From Ascarosepion bandense (lineage: Eukaryota; Mollusca; Cephalopoda; Sepiida; Sepiidae): a stretch of DNA of 64,000 nucleotides. This document shows, piece by piece, positions 44,641-55,905 of this stretch. The notes below the pieces were generated by a model. The model saw only the letters and a program-made list of their open reading frames with translations, did not search any database and was not told the DNA's origin. Within the stretch, counting starts at the first letter, position 1, and every line of letters starts with the position of its first letter. A program made the translations under genes and the position numbers. Location: NCBI GenBank assembly GCA_037127315.1, contig JBBBDQ010001154.1, positions 307,501 through 371,500 on the forward strand, in the 5' to 3' direction.

Positions 44641-45028
44641 GTCAGCATTCAAAGGAAGGAAATTATGTTGAATATATAAGAATAAATGGAGTTTATTTTT
44701 TAATCCAAAATCTTTTTATTACTTCAAATTTTGTTTCAATGGATACCTTATTTGAGTATCATATATTTGAGTATCATATATTTGAGTATCATATATACTT
44801 GTGTATAGCCTGGCTTCATATAAAGTGTGACCTTCAGAAGTTCTTGCAAGCATTTTCATTCCCCCAGAAAATATTTACTTGTGTATAGTGAAACTGGTCA
44901 CTGAAAATCCATTGTTCTTAACATCTTCATGAAAAAAAAAAAAAAACTGTGGATAGAGTGATCTTTTCATATAAAAAAATGATCATAAAAGCTCACACTA
45001 TACGCAAACTTGTTGATTATTCCTTCTT

Positions 45029-45316
45029 GGCCCATGTTTACCTGACTTGCTCTAAGTAATAGTCAGTCAGTTAAATTCCATACGTGATACATGCTGACTG
45101 GGTAGAAGATTATCCCACATGAGGTTGCCATTGCTTTCTGTGGTAAACTGGTTGCCAGCCAAGGCTATAGAATCCAATTTGTCCTGCCATTTAACTCATT
45201 GCTGGAGAGAGAAGAGATAGATTATATTACATTATAATATTAAGTATAATTCGTGGGGGATCTGTTAATTACTTCATAACAATAGAAAACCGATCCCCCA
45301 CTTTATGCCCAGTAGA
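45029..45316. repeat. Left arm of a 288-bp inverted duplication
   Basis: Reverse complement of 46145-46432 at high identity, both exactly 288 bp from 'ggcccatgtttacct' to 'tatgcccagtaga'. It includes a partial SINE A (45058-45205) sharing the same internal deletion, plus the linker with a perfect 10-bp GTGGGGGATC/GATCCCCCAC pair (45253-45262, 45292-45301). Confidence 0.88.
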
Positions 45317-45660
45317 AGTTTTAATTATGTTTCCATCTATTATATTTAGTCAATCAGGTAAGTGCCATTCGTGATACATGCTTGGGCAGAAGCTTATCCT
45401 GCAGTAGGTTGTCATTGCTTTCTGCAGTAGACTGGTTGCCAGCCAAGGCTATAGAACCAAATCTGTCCTATTATTTAACCCATAACTAAAGGGAAGAGAT
45501 GGATTAACACCTTTCTCACGGGTATTTGTGCGTAAGTGAATGCAAAGAATTTAACTGGAATTTGAACTTGGCACCCCGATTTGTCATTCCGAGTCGATAT
45601 CCACAGCAACACAATGCACATCTGCTCACCACAATGCACATCCACTAAGTGATAGTAGCA
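45317..45660 (-). repeat. SINE A, second member of a composite
   Basis: Minus: head 'atatcgactcggaatg', B box 'gttcaaattcc', 3' end near 45360. With the left arm it repeats the SINE-linker-SINE layout of 12120-12755, and the linker extends into 45317-45355. Confidence 0.8.
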
Positions 45661-46079
45661 TGCATATATATGACTACTGCACCCTCTTTTCAGAAGAACG
45701 TCATCTCTTTAGCCCAGCCTCAGCATGATTGTAGATGTGACGCCTGAGCCGTCCTTCTTTTGAGGTCACTGTCTGAAATATACATTTTTGTGTATTTTGG
45801 AATATCTGGTCAAACTACCAGCTGAGCCACATACTGAGCAACAACTAGGACAAGTATATGGTGATGGACGTGGTTACAAAAATTCTTTGTGAACTGGCCG
45901 ATTATTTCTTCTTGGCCCATGAGACTTAATGGGCTTACCAAACCTACTCTTGAGAGAAGAAAGGGCCTATACATATTACACTTTAAATCCTGTTGAACAT
46001 CTGCAGGCACTAGGCATGGGTCTCATTTTCAGAGTGAACACTTCAACATAGCATGATTTTTTACCTTTTGTTATCACCC

Positions 46080-46112
46080 CTGAAGATAATCTTCAAATGA
46101 GATTGAAAATAC
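46080..46112 (+). ncRNA. Hammerhead-like core motif in family X
   Basis: CTGAAGA (46080-46086), then AATCT/AGATT (5-bp stem, 7-nt loop), then GAAA (46105-46108). Helices I and III are not convincing. The sequence after it continues as in the family X copies at 30570 and 35670 and runs into the linker of the composite SINE. Confidence 0.4.
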
Positions 46113-46144
46113 TTGGGACTATCAAGAAATGGATAATAAAATCA

Positions 46145-46432
46145 TCTACTGGGCATAAAGTGGGGGATTGGTTTTCTATTGTTATGAAGTAATTAACAGA
46201 TCCCCCATGAATTACACTTAATATTATAATGTAATATAATCTATCTCTTCTCTCTCCAGCTATGAGTTAAATAGCAGGACAAATTGGGTTCTATAGCCTT
46301 GGCTGGCAACCAGTCTACTGCAGAAAGCAATGGTAACCTACTGTGGGATAATCTTCTACCCAGTCAGCATGTATCACGTATGGAATTTAACTGACTGACT
46401 ACCACTTAAAGCAAGTTAGGTAAACATGGGCC
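46145..46432. repeat. Right arm of the 288-bp inverted duplication
   Basis: Mirror of 45029-45316, 828 bp away. The 46245-46400 part is a plus-strand SINE A fragment. Confidence 0.88.
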
Positions 46433-46450
46433 ATATTTTGCATGTCATTT

Positions 46451-46890
46451 CTAAAGTAATAATTTTTTTTATTTATTAATCTGACAGATTCTATTACTTA
46501 AATGTTATTTTTAGTGGATACCCATAAGTCACGAAATCATATAAAAAAAATATGCTGTCTCTGGAGGATTCAAACCTCTGTACCCCACGGTACCCAGCTG
46601 TAGAGTGTGTCACTAATCAAGTAATGTTGAATGGAGCTTTATAAATGCAAATCTCTCTGACTTTTGAAAAACACATATCACTCAGTTCAGTATCCTAACA
46701 TAAATAAAGCGATTTTTAACAAAGTAATAGTTTTTTTATTTATTAATTTGATATGTTTTAGTACTTATTATTTAGTGGATATCCATATTTGAGTAGACAG
46801 TTAAACAGCATATATATTTATTTCCCTCTAAATATTTAAGAAATTTTATTAAAGAAAAATATGTACTCTCCTGGCAGGGTTTTATCCTGT
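46451..46890. repeat. Two direct copies of an unknown repeat with tRNA-like box
   Basis: Both copies (from 46456 and 46725) begin 'agtaatannttttttattta' and contain 'agtggatanccata'. The first has 'ggaggattcaaacctctgta', the second 'ggcagggttttatcctgtg', both B-box-like on one strand. Period about 270 bp. Confidence 0.6.
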
Positions 46891-47675
46891 GTCCCTTTTG
46901 TCAATATCTTATATGTATAAAATGTCAAGTAGTTTTTTTTTCTGCATTTTGGAGAATTTGATAACAATGAAAGTAAATGGCAGAATCTTGAACAAAAATT
47001 ATATTTTTTGTGGATGAGGAAATACCAGATGTTTATTTTGCTTCAGGATGTAAAAAGATAACAGAAAACTTGTAGTAAAGAGAAGAGGCAAAAGGAAATG
47101 GTTTAGAAAAGCCAATAAATCTCAAAGAAATTTTTAGCTAATAAAGATAACAACTCATAGCTTGCAGAAATGATCTCTTTAACAAATTATTCCTTGGATT
47201 TTTTTACTGTTCATTTATTTATAATAACATTAGTAATCTTTCCATAATCTGTAAACAGAATTTAAGCCAGAGGCCAGAATGAATTTTAAATTATGAAGGA
47301 ACATGCAAAAATCAGTATTTTAAACTTGAGATTGATTGTTAGATAAAATATTACAAGTTATCTATATTTTAGTCAGAATTCTCTGAAATTTTTGTTTGTA
47401 AAATTGAAAAGAAACGTTTCTACAGACAGCATCGTTAAACATTGAGTCTTATGCTAATCCAAGCAGCAACTTTTTCACAGAAACAATTAGGGTAACAAAG
47501 AGGAATAAACGGGGCTCTTTCCATATCAATAGCATTTCTATTTGTATAAAGACAATATCAAGTTAGACAATAAATGAAGATAATTTTTGTGGGAGTCATT
47601 TTAAATTTCTTTCAGAAATAAAGAGATTAATATGTTAAAATCAATAAAATATCAAGACAAAACACACACAAAAGA
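46891..47675. other. Unassigned AT-rich stretch
   Basis: Nothing recognised. Confidence 0.4.
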
Positions 47676-47679
47676 GAGT

Positions 47680-47975
47680 TGTTTTCTTTTTTAACAATTT
47701 CACCCTAAGCAAGGCAATAAAGCCACTAAGATGCAGGGGGGCTACTGAATGGGAGAGGAAATGAGACAAAAAAAAACACTAAGGAGTGAGAACAATAAAA
47801 GAAGAGGAATTAAGAAGACAGATGATAACAGTTGACATTGCATTTAAATTTTTGAATCAAAGTTGACTGGAAGCAAGTCAAAAGAGAGTTCCACAAGTAA
47901 TAAATTCAAGAGAAGAAACTGTTAGAACTTATGATTAAATTGGGTTTAAATTAATTAGACCATGTCACCAATCTA
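47680..47975 (-). mobile_element. LINE family J 3' end
   Basis: 'ttaacaatttcaccctaagc' with 'ggcaataaagccactaagat', then decayed C-terminus ('gaaactgttagaact'). Close relative of the copy at 60055-60990. A (GT)n tract follows at 47981-48000. Confidence 0.7.
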
Positions 47976-48109
47976 ATAGTGTGTGTGTGTGTGTGTGTGT
48001 CTTAGTTACAAAAAGTTATAGCATCCAAAATTAACAAATGTCATTTATATTTATGGTTATTCACTACAGGAAAAATGCACTTGGTTCCAAAAACATTCTG
48101 GTTTATCTA

Positions 48110-49120
48110 TTTTGCAGGATAATCTCGCTGCTGATCTTGAGAGGGATCTACATTCTGTGGTGAATTGGGGCAAGAAGTGACTTGTAAATTTCAATGCGTC
48201 TAAGACCAAGCTGCTGTCTGCCAATCATCACAGGCAACCTCTCCTGCCTCCCATAAGCATGGACCAAGCAAGTCTCCCTGAGAGCAATACACTGCGCCTC
48301 CTCGGCCTTACCCTCTCTTCCAATCTCAAGTGGAACCACTACATTGAGTCAATAGCTAAATCCACTGCTAGGAAGGTTGGGTCACTGTGTCAGGCCAGAA
48401 TGTTTTTCCCGCCTGAATCCATCCTGCATATATACAAATCAACCATTCGTCCGTGCAGGGAATACTGCTGCTATATATGGTCAGGCGCCCCTGCTGTTCA
48501 TCTCAGTGTTCTCGACAGGCTCCAAAGGAAAATCAGTAATGTGATAGGTGCTGACTTGGTGGCTCAAATCCAGCCACTTCCCCACTGACGGGATGTGGCT
48601 TCCCTTTGTCTGTCCTATAAATAGTTTCATGACTTCTGCTCCAACGAACTTAAGTCACTGATGCCTCTGCAACAGGTGTTTACTTGTGCAACCAGACTGG
48701 CAACTGGATCTCACCCATTCACAATTAGATCAACCAAATGCAGATGACAATTCTACTCCTGCAGCTTCTTTTCTCGCACTTCCCGCCTGTGGAACTCGCT
48801 TCAATATTCTTGCTTTCCTGATGGCTACAACCTCCAGAAATTTAAATGCATAGTCAATACTCATCTCTTAACCACTTGACTCTAGTTCTTTCTTCACCAC
48901 CTTGTATATCCTTTTCTTTCTCTCCATCTTTGCAACTGTCATCACACCTGTATTCCCATCCTTCTCTTGCTCCTTTCTAACTGGTTCGTTTTCTCTTCAC
49001 TCTCTTCACCCTCTCCTATCTAATCTTTTTACTCTTATGTAGCCCCCTGCACATCAGTGGCATTACTGCCTTGCTCGGGGTGATACGATTAAAAAAAAAA
49101 CAAAACAAAAAAAAAAAACA
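48110..49120 (+). mobile_element. LINE family J, RT C-terminus and 3' UTR with poly-A
   Basis: Reads NLAADLERDLHSVVNWGKK, stop, LVNFNASKTKLLS, then a 109-codon frame (48259-48588) with LKWNHYIESIAKSTARKVG, YKSTIRPCREYCCYIWSGAP and VLDRLQRKISNVIGADL. After two more stops come SRLWNSLQYSCFPDGYNLQ (48783-48840), the 3' UTR, 'agccccctgcacatcagtgg' and poly-A (49090-49119). Three or four lesions only, so fairly young. Confidence 0.9.
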
Positions 49121-49129
49121 GAAGTTCTT

Positions 49130-49535
49130 TAACAATTTAATTCACCTCTGAACTCAATAACTGTGTATCAGTCGTATTTGTACATCATCGACTGTTAGAA
49201 ACTTACTTTTTATTTTTTGTTACTAATTTTCATTCAATACAAGGATTGAGAAACACAATTATTAAACACAATTGCACTTATGGATGCCTGGTGAATTAAT
49301 TAAGCTATTTCATGAAATTGAAATGCTTGTAATTTTGTCCAGATTAAATGAAGTAATGGGTAATCAGTGGCCAGTAAATCATTTGCATACCTATATATAA
49401 AAATGTTTCTATTGGATAATTGTGTATGTCTGTTCTCAATATAAATCTCCATGAAATATATAATAATAATTTATAAAATATAATTCATATGATAAAAACA
49501 TGATAAATTATTTATAAAATATAGATAATATGATA
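49130..49535. other. Unassigned AT-rich stretch
   Basis: Nothing recognised between a LINE poly-A and a Helitron-like copy. Confidence 0.4.
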
Positions 49536-49539
49536 AATA

Positions 49540-50049
49540 TAAACTTATTTATAAATGGAACTTTGTTTGTGTGTGTGTGAGTGTGTGTGTATCCGTTACC
49601 TATAGACTCCAAAAAAGGCTGAACCGATTTTCTTGAAAATTTACACAGTTCTACTATAAGCATCTGCAAGTGTTCCTAGCTAGGTTTTGTGTCGAGGTAC
49701 CCCCGATAAATATCAAAAATCGATAATCGAAAAAATCATGTTATAGAAGGAGTAATCCGATTTTAATCAAATTTGATACACTCATAGACAAAGACATAAG
49801 ACATGATATTCAGAATTTTCAAGGTTGCAGTTCTTACAATAGTGCAGAAAATCGATAATATATATGTATAAAAGGCAAGATGTTTGTGTGTGTGTCTGTT
49901 TATCTGTCTGTATGTCCTTTATACAAATCCACAATTTTTATCTGATTCTCACCAAACTTTACACAAATACTCTTTAGTCTGAGCTCCAGGACCATGGATT
50001 AGTTTTAAAGCTTTCATTATACCCGAGCAATACTGGGCTATACTGCTAG
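49540..50049 (+). mobile_element. Helitron-like element, full-length copy
   Basis: Starts near 'taaacttatttataaatgga', has 'aggctgaaccgattttcttg', 'ttttgtgtcgaggtaccc', a second TATA-like start 'atatatgtataaaaggcaag' at 49858, 'cagctccaggacc'-type sequence, a short hairpin cccgagcaatactggg (50023-50038) and the 3' terminus ctatactgCTAG at 50049 followed by T. Hairpin plus CTRR end next to a T is the Helitron pattern. No Rep/helicase is encoded. Confidence 0.72.
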
Positions 50050-50059
50050 TATATTATAA

Positions 50060-50345
50060 TAAAACATTTCAAATATACTGCAGATTCCAAGACCTTACAA
50101 ATATCTAAGCCCCTTTAAAACCATTAAAAAAAAACGAAAACAAAACCCAAAATGATTCATAGACCATGGTGGGAAAATATATTGAAAAATATCTTCTTAA
50201 GTGATCCCAAAACTGAGTGTTTCAGTCTCCAGGCAATGCCAAGTATCCTGCTACTATATATATGAGAACCAATGGCATGCAGAGAATTTTTACATTATCC
50301 GTATGCACTGAAATAAATTTTAAATCCATTTTTATTTTCCCATGA
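50060..50345. other. Unassigned
   Basis: No recognised element. Confidence 0.35.
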
Positions 50346-50348
50346 GAC

Positions 50349-51245
50349 AACAGCCTAGTGGATTCCATCGTTGGTATGTGTTGTGGATTCTGAGTGAGAA
50401 ACCACACAAAATAATAAATAACAAAAACAGATATGGAGATAGAAAATGCAAGTTATATTAAACAAGATATACAAACTGGAACACGGTTTAGTCAATTTAG
50501 GAATACTATTAGTAGAAGAATTATATACAGTCTTGAAGAGAAATAGTATGTCTGGGTAATGAGTCCATATCCAACAACTCCAACTAACTCTGCACCAACT
50601 TACTAACCAACTAAGCAACTGCCTTACAACTCTACAATTGTAACTCCTCAACTACTACAATATTTAGTTGGCCCTCCCACTAAGGGCAACATGTGACACA
50701 GGGTCAGTTATAAGTGGGTCTTCCGGGCTATATGGCTCAGCCAAAAAATACCTGTCTATTGTTACCCAGTCATGATTCTACCCTTCGGCGGAACCACAAC
50801 TGGGTTGGTACTCTCTGCTCAGAAGCAGAGACCACCCTCTACCCGAAGGCAGAGAGCTGACAGTGACAAAGGCAGTTACCGCGAGGCAACTACTACTCCT
50901 GTTTATTATTACTGATTATATGTACACATCAGGTGAGTCCATTCTTATGTGCAAAAAGGGGTGATCCCCAACAGTATATGAATTTGGTGACATAGTAATT
51001 GTGAGTTCAATCCCTGCACCAGGCAGTGTGTATTTAGATTTGGTGGAAACAGGGTGAACAATAACCAAGCAAAGCATCCCTAGACATGGGTATTGGAATA
51101 AGAACAGTCTATCCCCAATAAAAATAAATAAAGGGTTCAATTCAAAATGTCCTGTAGATTACCTGAATTGATATACATTCACTTCATCAGGAAAGCACAA
51201 TAGATGAAATGTTGAGATAACAACAACAACAACAACAACAACAAA
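50349..51245 (+). repeat. SINE family B (copy 2), split by an LTR, (AAC)n end
   Basis: Head start 'cagcctagtggattccatcg' (A box) is cut by the LTR at 50379-50973. It resumes with 'gaatttggtgacatag', 'gtgagttcaatccctgc' (B box), 'agaacagtctatccccaata', 'aaagggttcaattcaaaatg' and an (AAC)8 run at about 51219-51243. Confidence 0.75.
50379..50973 (+). mobile_element. Solo LTR, longer relative of 57921-58325
   Basis: Starts TGTTGTGGATTC, ends GATCCCCAACA. Flanking pentamers gtatg (50374-50378) and gtata (50974-50978) differ at one base. Shares 'cacaaaataa', 'gttatatt' and 'gagtccatt' landmarks with the 57921 LTR. Interrupts a SINE B head, giving relative age. No internal region, so probably formed by LTR-LTR recombination. 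Strand arbitrary. Confidence 0.75.
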
Positions 51246-51364
51246 GATGGTGACAATAAAAATAAACTTTTCTGTTATACCCAATGGTGTGTAGGGCAGC
51301 GTTTTTGCTGTTTCCATAACAAACTGTTTTATATGGGGCAGGGTTGTTAGCCCTGCGCCCAAAC

Positions 51365-51890
51365 CTGGAAGGTGATTTTTTAAAAGTAACTTAGATGTGA
51401 CACATGGCCGAATATAGAGGGTACCCAGTGAGGATCAAACTCACTACTCAGTTATAATGATTCTAGCGAGACAAGGTGATTTTTTAAGAGTAACTTAAAC
51501 GTGACACATGGTCGAATGTAGAGGGTACCCAGTGACGAGACGAGCTTGCTAACCATTACACCATGCTGAGGTGCCTGTGGGGACAATAGTCCATGTTGTA
51601 AATAATTCAATGCCTGTTGAATTATTTAATGTTGAAATGTTACATGAGGCACCCAGTAAAGATCTAATTCATCACGCAATAGTAATGTCAGAAATGTTTG
51701 GTTGATTTTATGACAAGCCAGTTCTTGTGGAGTGGTTTATTTGAGTATATATAAACGTTTGCTGAATTATTAAATTTAGGATTATGTATGAGGCAGTGAG
51801 GCCCTCAGTGAAGATCAAACTCACTACTCTATAGTAACAGTCAACCCTACTAGCCTCGTTAACCATTACTTCATGCAAGATAATAATTGC
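51365..51890 (-). repeat. tRNA-derived SINE family C, duplicated copies
   Basis: On the minus strand 'catggtgtaatggttagcaa' (A box) and 'gagtttgatcctcactgggt' (B box). The block 'gtgattttttaaaagtaact' to 'gagggtacccagtga' is present twice (51372-51453 and 51476-51534). A related degenerate copy lies at 51640-51890 ('ggttaacgaggctag'). Confidence 0.72.
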
Positions 51891-51909
51891 ATCTGCTCAA
51901 AAGTGTTTA

Positions 51910-52300
51910 TTCTGGATAATCAAATTCCTGATTTAATTTCTCTTCCTCTTCATTCTGCATTTTACGTGCAAATAAATTAAAATCTCGCAAACCAAAGTAA
52001 ATAGAATATTCCGTTGGTAAGAAGTAAAACATCACCCTAGTCAGAATTGTTGCAATACGAATGAACTCCCAAGGTGATGCTTCCCTGATCACTACAATCT
52101 TCATTTCTTCAAGTCGAAGGTCAAACATTATCTATTCTACGTGTCCTCATAATATGCAGCCCTTGCTTCCTGGCTATACACTCTTATAACGTCATGATTT
52201 AGTAACCCTCCACCTTGAGTTGCATTTAGTTCTTGTATTCGGTTATAGTTAAGAAAAGGCAAGCTGCCAGCATAGATCACTGGAGTGAGAATGTCAAAAT
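51910..52300 (-). pseudogene. Unidentified coding remnant
   Basis: Minus strand. A 73-codon frame (52128-51907) contains LRLEEMKIVVIREASPWEF, YFLPTEYSIYFGLRDFN and an acidic end, NEEEEKLNQEFDYPE. Just upstream in another frame (52290-52150) is GSLPFLNYNRIQELNATQGG and LLNHDVIRVYSQEARAAYYE. Residue use looks protein-like and the two join across one frameshift/stop. Family not recognised; could be a retrocopy, a mobile-element protein, or host exon debris. Confidence 0.35.
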
Positions 52301-52309
52301 TGTGCTCTT

Positions 52310-52940
52310 ATAGTTGGTAGGCAAGCTTTCTTTCAAAATTAATTTGATTTAACTTAGAGTGAATTTATTGCAAAAATGTCTTTGGATAGGAATGGCATGT
52401 GGGATTTCTCAATTTAGTAACAGCTTTCATAGCAAATTAGAGGGATTATCCCAGAGGTACCAGCGGCAGGTTTAGCAGTTGATTACAGTTTGAACACAGG
52501 ACACCAAGTTCAATCATCACCATGGTTAAATATTCAGAAGTCGAGTCCAGTCATTGTATTGATTTCTGATCATCCCCTGGCTGTGTTTACACTTTCTGTT
52601 TTTGTTAATTATACAAAGATTTCCTTTGGCTCTATTTTTCTGTTTGTTTGCTGATTGGTTTTTCTGAGCTGAATACTTAACAATGGATGGATTGTTTCTT
52701 TGGCTATATTCAGGCCAGGTGCTTTAGAAATACTGACTTTACAACTAATGCTTATCATGTTATATTCAGATGCTGAGCTATCATTTCCATTTCAGTCTTG
52801 ATATATCTCACTGCTCCCCAGTTGATATCGAAAGAGATAAATCTTAAAACTGGGGCAGAGACTACTTTCACCTGGTAGTCTTACAATGTTGAGGAGAACA
52901 AAAAGTACTAGTGTTTTTACAAGTTACTACAACAGTGAAC
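52310..52940. other. Unassigned stretch
   Basis: Nothing recognised. Confidence 0.4.
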
Positions 52941-52949
52941 TAGATTAAG

Positions 52950-53228
52950 TGATGGAAACAAAAAGGAAATACTGAGCATCAGAAAAAGACAGCTGAAGTT
53001 TCTGGGACATGAGGAAGAAAGGCTGGGAGACTGATACTCACAGGTCAGATAGAGGAAAAGAGAGACAAGGGAAAGCAGCGGATAACAAATTTGAAGGGCC
53101 TGAGCAGGTGGATGGCAGAGCAGGGTTTGGGTAGGGAAACAGGAGAAAGCATGCCAGATATAGGGAGACATGGAAGGCCACGATTGCCTATATCCTAAAG
53201 GGTCATGGCAGATCGAAGAAGAAGATGT
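52950..53228 (+). mobile_element. LINE family R, 3' end
   Basis: Reads with frameshifts as LILTGQIEEKRDKGKQRITN, LKGLSRWMAEQGLGRETGE, then 'gggagacatggaaggccacg', 'tcctaaagggtcatggcag' and a (GAA) tail at 53214-53223. Matches 9372-9725 (minus). Confidence 0.85.
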
Positions 53229-53391
53229 ATCTTTGAAATTGTTGTGGATCTTTGTTGTCAATTTGTTGTGTAGTTGTGGTGAAACTTTGCCGCAAAGTTG
53301 TAGTGACTGGTTTGTGCCATAAGTAAGATATGGAACATAGACCTTCTTCAGTTGATTGTGTCGTATAATACCCTTGGTCGGTGTAAAATAA

Positions 53392-53889
53392 TGTTGGAGT
53401 TATTCATAATTGCCAGCGAAAATGCTAGAATTTTGCCAAGTCGTATATTTTGCATTGGGCAATGTCACTGAATGTGAAACACTGATGTTGGGCTGGCGAC
53501 TTTTGTTTTGATGGCCAGGGTCAAGAATAGGTCAGCGCCCAAGATGAGACAAAATGCACTAGAAGTCCTAGGTGTCAAGAGGGGAATTATATAAGTTATG
53601 TCAGCTGTGACAGAGAGTCAGTTTGGAGTTGAGTTGCAGATAGCAGTTGGAGAGAAAAGGACCAGCCAGTCACTGGCTGGCAGCCTTGATTTATGTATAA
53701 TCTTGCCAGATCCAACCTACCCACTTCACAATACAGCCAAGTCACCACTTTGTTAAAAAGAACAGAAGAAAAGTGAATAAAATATAATTAGATACTTTTA
53801 ATTATATACACATGTTTATATCTGTTTATTTTTATCAGTTGTGAAAAGCAAGTCATTTTAATTGAGCTTGGATCCAGTTTATTTCAACA
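53392..53889 (+). mobile_element. Possible solo LTR
   Basis: Starts TGTTGG, ends TTTCAACA. Contains a TATA-like 'ttatataagttatg' (53590-53603) and a later 'gtgaataaaatataa' polyadenylation-like stretch, the usual promoter-then-polyA order. No matching TSD; a Helitron-like copy abuts the right end and may have hidden it. Confidence 0.4.
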
Positions 53890-54375
53890 GTAGCAGTATA
53901 GCCCGGTGTTGCTCGGGTGTAATGAAAGCTTTAAAACTAATCCATGATCCTGGAGCTCAGACTCAGCCTAAAGAATATTTGTGTAAAGTTTGGTGAGAAT
54001 CGGATAAAAATTGTGGATTTGTATAAAAGACATACAGACAGATAAACAGACACAAACATCTTTCCTTTTATATATATAATCGATTTTCTGCACTATTGTA
54101 AGAACTGCAACCTTGAAACTTCTGAATATCATTTCTTATGTCTTTGTCTAGGAGTGCATCAAATTTGATCAAAATTGGACCACTCCTTCTATAATCCGAT
54201 TTTTTTGATTATCGATTTTCAATATTTATCGGGGTACCTCGACACAAAACCTTGCTAAGAACACTCGCAGATGCTTATAGTACAACTGTGTAAATTTTCA
54301 AGAAAATCGGTTCAACCGTTTTGGAGTCTATAGGTAACGGACACACACACAGAGTTCCATTTATAAATAAGTTTA
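53890..54375 (-). mobile_element. Helitron-like element
   Basis: Minus strand: starts near 54375 (aacttatttataaatgg), 'agactccaaaacggttgaac', 'attatatatataaaaggaa' (second TATA-like start), hairpin region cccgagcaacaccggg, end ctatactgctac (CTAC instead of CTAG). Sits between an LTR-like segment and a Penelope-like relic. Confidence 0.68.
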
Positions 54376-54384
54376 AATTAGATT

Positions 54385-54990
54385 TATCTGTGTAAAGATA
54401 GTCAACATTCAGTTCAAGCAGATTTCGCATAAAATTTTTAAGGAGGTGGCCTGTTTCTTCTTTATATTTCTTACCATAGCTGCATGTGATGATGTACGCA
54501 CAGTCCTTAGTCATGTTCTCCTTTCTGTGAATTGTAGAACCATTTTTGAAGGTCATCCTGATGTTATATGGACCACAAATCTTTTGTATTTTTTATGATG
54601 AACCCTTCACAAAAGGTAGGCAAACCGAGGTTGTAATCCTCTTGCATCCATCTCTTCTTGTTTGGTAGAGCTGCTGTCGTGTAGCTGTGGTAGGTGTTAT
54701 TGTTATGTTTTAGATTACTGTATACACTAACCATGTCTTGTTCTTATATCTCTGGGTTACCATTTATGACTTTTGCTTGATATTGTAAGAAGTGCACAAT
54801 TCTTTTCTTTACACTGTATGTGTGGATGGGTGGTGGATATTGAAGTTGAGGTATTGTCTAGTGAATGTTGGTTCATCATATACAGATGTCTTCAGTCCAT
54901 GGTGTGTACGTGATATTAGTACATCCAGGAATGCTTATTTGTTGTTCTTTTCCTTCTCCATTGTGAATTGTATTGATGTTCATTATTGAG
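54385..54990 (-). pseudogene. Penelope-like element: RT end and GIY-YIG start
   Basis: Minus strand, in order: DVLISRTHHGLKTSVYDEPT and RQYLNFNIHHP (54950-54800), a broken linker, then a clean frame (54556-54365) with DCAYIITCSYGKKYKEETG, a GIY-YIG N-terminal block (Y-I-x-C-x-x-G-x-x-Y-x-x-x-TG). Typical Penelope order of RT C-terminus followed by GIY-YIG endonuclease. Disabled by stops; the Helitron-like copy truncates it. Confidence 0.78.
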
Positions 54991-55015
54991 TTTATCACAT
55001 ACACACACACACACA

Positions 55016-55692
55016 CTTAATTATTAGGCCACCCGTGTTTAAAAAAAATGATGTATTTCATACTATTTTTTAGTATTTATTGCCAAGTGAATTATTATGG
55101 ATGTGTGTTGGGGTACAGTGGATATCGACTCGGAACAACAAATTGGGGGTGCCGATTTCAAATTCCAGTCAAATTCCTTGCATTCACTTACGCACAAATA
55201 ACCTTGGGAAAGGTATTAATCCATCTCCTTCCTCCAGTTATGGGTTAAATAATAGGACAGATTGGCTTCTATAGCCTTAGTCTGCAACCAGTCTACCACA
55301 GAAAGCAATGGCAACCTACTGCGGGATAATCTTCTGCCCAGTCAGTCATGTCTCATTCGAGGCATGATCACCCAAAGCGTGTATCACGTATGACACTTAA
55401 CTGAATTATTATGTTATCATTACTTTTCAAGATTTTACAAGGCAAGGAATCAAAGATGAACTCGTCCAAATCCCCCTAAATTTTCTTCATTCTTTTGTAT
55501 GCCGTCAGACTAGGAGGTGCTCTCATTAAATATTTATAAATTCATTTGATGCACATGTTATTGTGCAGTATTAACAAAAGAACCATTCTATTTTCATTTA
55601 GAATTATCCACTTGGCAATAAATACTAAAAATAGTATGAAATACACCATTTTTTAAAAAAAATCTGAGGTTGCCTAATAATTATGGCTGGTA
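55016..55692. mobile_element. Non-autonomous Tc1/mariner-type element with ~75-bp inverted repeats
   Basis: Left repeat 55016-55087 and right repeat 55611-55692 are inverted copies ('aattattaggc', 'atttcatactattttt', 'agtatttattgccaag'). The right outer end 'taattatggctggtag' also occurs alone at 6331-6350. The left outer end is eroded into an (AC) tract. The interior is non-coding and contains a later SINE. Confidence 0.78.
55100..55401 (+). repeat. SINE A, full length with exact 12-bp TSD
   Basis: Flanked by tgaattattatg at 55088-55099 and 55402-55413. Head 'gatgtgtgttggggtacag', B box 'tttcaaattccag', 3' end 'acgtatgacacttaac'. It defines the true ends of family A and was inserted into the inverted-repeat element. 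Confidence 0.93.
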
Positions 55693-55694
55693 GA

Positions 55695-55905
55695 AGCAGA
55701 ATGAAGGCTTAGCAATGGGCTGACCATTATCACCAGCAAAGACAACATCTACGTGGAATACAATAGAGATGGCATTAGAATTCACATCACTAAAGCCAAC
55801 TCTATGGCCGAGATGCATAGACGGCACCTTCATATTCTGGCCACACCAGGAAGAGGTCCTGCTGCTACTGGACCATGTGAACTCAAGATATGATTGGTTG
55901 AGACC
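55695..55905 (+). pseudogene. Penelope-like RT fragment
   Basis: Reads with breaks as EGLAMG, a PLSPAK-like piece, MALEFTSLKPTLWPRC, DGTFIFWPHQEEVLLLLDHV. The YxDD box is altered (CIDG). Separate relic from the element that starts about 130 bp later. Confidence 0.7.
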
